From: Deltaproteobacteria bacterium
GTDB lineage: Bacteria; Myxococcota; Polyangia; Haliangiales; Haliangiaceae
Assembly: GCA_018262455.1 (NCBI GenBank)
Contig: JAGSPR010000345.1
Location: 1 to 7,391 of the forward strand
Direction of reading: 5' to 3'
Length of the DNA: 7,391 nt
Shown here: positions 6,591-7,391 of the stretch, one piece after another
How positions within the stretch are numbered: position 1 is the stretch's first letter
Layout: each line of letters starts with the position of its first letter
Program-made: the position numbers and the translations under genes
Notes under the pieces: model-generated
Seen by the model: the letters and a program-made list of their open reading frames with translations, nothing else
Databases searched by the model: none
What the model was told of the DNA's origin: nothing

Positions 6591-7306
6591 GCGTCGTCGA
6601 CCCCGGTCGGTTTCGGTGGAGGGGGGACCACGACCGGCGGCGGCTCGACCGGCGGCGCGGCCGGCGGCTGCTTCGGCGCCCGCGCACCTGGCTCGAAGAT
6701 GCCATCGAACAGGTTCGACGTCCGGGTGCGGAGCGCCGTCCCGAGCTTGACGAGGTCCTTGGGATCGAGGAGCTGCCGGAGCGCCCCGCTCGGTCTCGTG
6801 GCCAGCGACCAGACATCGGCAAGCCCCACCGGCGTCACCCCGCTACACACGATGCCGATCAGCGCGCCGCACGTCGCGCCGGGGACGAGCCCGGCGCTGG
6901 CGAGCCCGACCCACTGCCAGTGGGAGGACGGGAGGTGGCCGTGCGGGATCGCCGCGATCAAGACGAGGCCCATGCTCGCCATCGCGTGAGCGCGGGCCGC
7001 CACGAACACGGCGTGTCGGCGGCCCCGCTCGACCGAGACGGACGCGGCGAGCCGCCCGATCCCACCCGCGGTGATCAGCGCCGCGACCCCGGCGAGCACC
7101 GTCGTGAGCCGCATGACGTGCATGAGCGGCACGTCCGGATCGCCGACCCCGAGCTGGGCGAGCCCCCACACGGTGAACGCCAGCAGCGGAACCTCGATCG
7201 CGGCTCCCGTCAGCACTCCCTTCGAGAACGCCCACCTCGGCTTGGCCGCGGGGATCTCCGTCGAACGTCGCTTGGGTGGGTTCGGAGCGGCCATCGTCGC
7301 GATCAT
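6587..7306 (-). CDS. Four-helix membrane protein with proline-rich C-terminal tail, function unknown
   Basis: I do not recognise the family. The 239-aa product has a basic N-terminus (PPKRRSTEIPAAKPR), then four likely membrane helices at about residues 31-52, 66-86, 102-120 and 133-157. A soluble segment follows (158-209, with LLDPKDLVKLGTALR), then a proline-rich tail (211-233, runs PPAAPPVEPPPVVVPPPP) ending PTGVDDA. His/Trp-containing PHGHLPSSHWQW (121-132) between helices 3 and 4 could bind metal, but that is only a guess. The start is uncertain: ATG at 7306 has GGGAGC directly before it, a poorly spaced ribosome-binding site, and an ATG at 7294 (Met5) is equally possible. Its TGA (6589-6587) overlaps the GTG of the M50-type gene by GTGA, so the two proteins are probably made together and may act together in the inner membrane. 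Confidence 0.68.
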   Translation of the reverse strand: MIATMAAPNPPKRRSTEIPAAKPRWAFSKGVLTGAAIEVPLLAFTVWGLAQLGVGDPDVPLMHVMRLTTVLAGVAALITAGGIGRLAASVSVERGRRHAVFVAARAHAMASMGLVLIAAIPHGHLPSSHWQWVGLASAGLVPGATCGALIGIVCSGVTPVGLADVWSLATRPSGALRQLLDPKDLVKLGTALRTRTSNLFDGIFEPGARAPKQPPAAPPVEPPPVVVPPPPKPTGVDDA

Positions 7307-7391
7307 GCTCCCGTCGAGGCCCCCGCCGGCACGGCGCCGCAGGTGGCCAATCCGGCGTCAACCGTAGCACGCCCCCGACGACCGTCAGCGC

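Noticed and set aside
6615..6672. Repetitive GGCGGC-rich tract
   Set aside because: It is explained by codons of the proline/alanine-rich C-terminal tail of the 239-aa membrane protein, not a separate repeat element.
7356..7361. TTGACG on the minus strand as a -35 box for the 7306-5676 unit
   Set aside because: No -10-like hexamer at a 16-18 base distance; a single hexamer match is not enough.

Overview
The window is very GC-rich, with strong G/C third-position bias and tightly packed genes. It looks like chromosomal DNA of a Gram-negative bacterium: it has a signal-peptide-bearing outer-membrane barrel protein, a periplasmic zinc enzyme and stand-alone AccA. The base composition and the large TPR-like/rhomboid fusion would suit a myxobacterium-like (Myxococcota) genome, but that is an inference from style, not from a marker gene. 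There are no RNA genes, insertion sequences, CRISPR arrays, phage genes or defence genes.

Layout. (1) 1-673, minus strand: 5' part of a BamA/TamA-like (surface-antigen type) outer-membrane barrel protein that runs off the left edge. (2) 674-776: divergent intergenic region that must hold promoters for both directions. (3) 777-5130, plus strand: a compact probable operon of four genes with gaps of 1, 10 and 5 bases. They are a small membrane protein, miaA (tRNA A37 prenyltransferase), accA (acetyl-CoA carboxylase alpha subunit) and a 719-residue rhomboid protease fusion. A hairpin followed by TTT sits just after the rhomboid stop. (4) 5174-5830, plus strand: a secreted extensin-like/M15-type zinc protein. 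(5) 5676-7306, minus strand: a two-gene unit coupled by a GTGA stop/start overlap. A four-helix membrane protein with a proline-rich tail is followed by an M50B-type membrane metalloprotease, whose tail overlaps the end of the extensin-like gene by 155 bases in convergent orientation. (6) 7307-7391: upstream DNA of that unit, with no convincing promoter.

The most notable observation is in miaA. The reading frame is intact and well conserved over about 309 codons, but codon 160 is TAG, in the middle of the conserved PND-x-x-R-x-x-RALEV motif. There is no frameshift, and every downstream family motif is preserved. accA, two genes on, ends with TAG exactly where the family ends, so wholesale reassignment of TAG is unlikely. 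A recent nonsense mutation or an assembly/sequencing error is the plainest reading; regulated readthrough is a more speculative one.

Functionally the window mixes housekeeping (tRNA modification, first step of fatty-acid synthesis) with envelope proteins: an outer-membrane barrel, a rhomboid, a periplasmic zinc enzyme and an M50 protease. I see no single new multi-gene system. The items worth a second look are the amber codon, the three-part rhomboid and the convergent overlap of two metalloenzyme genes.
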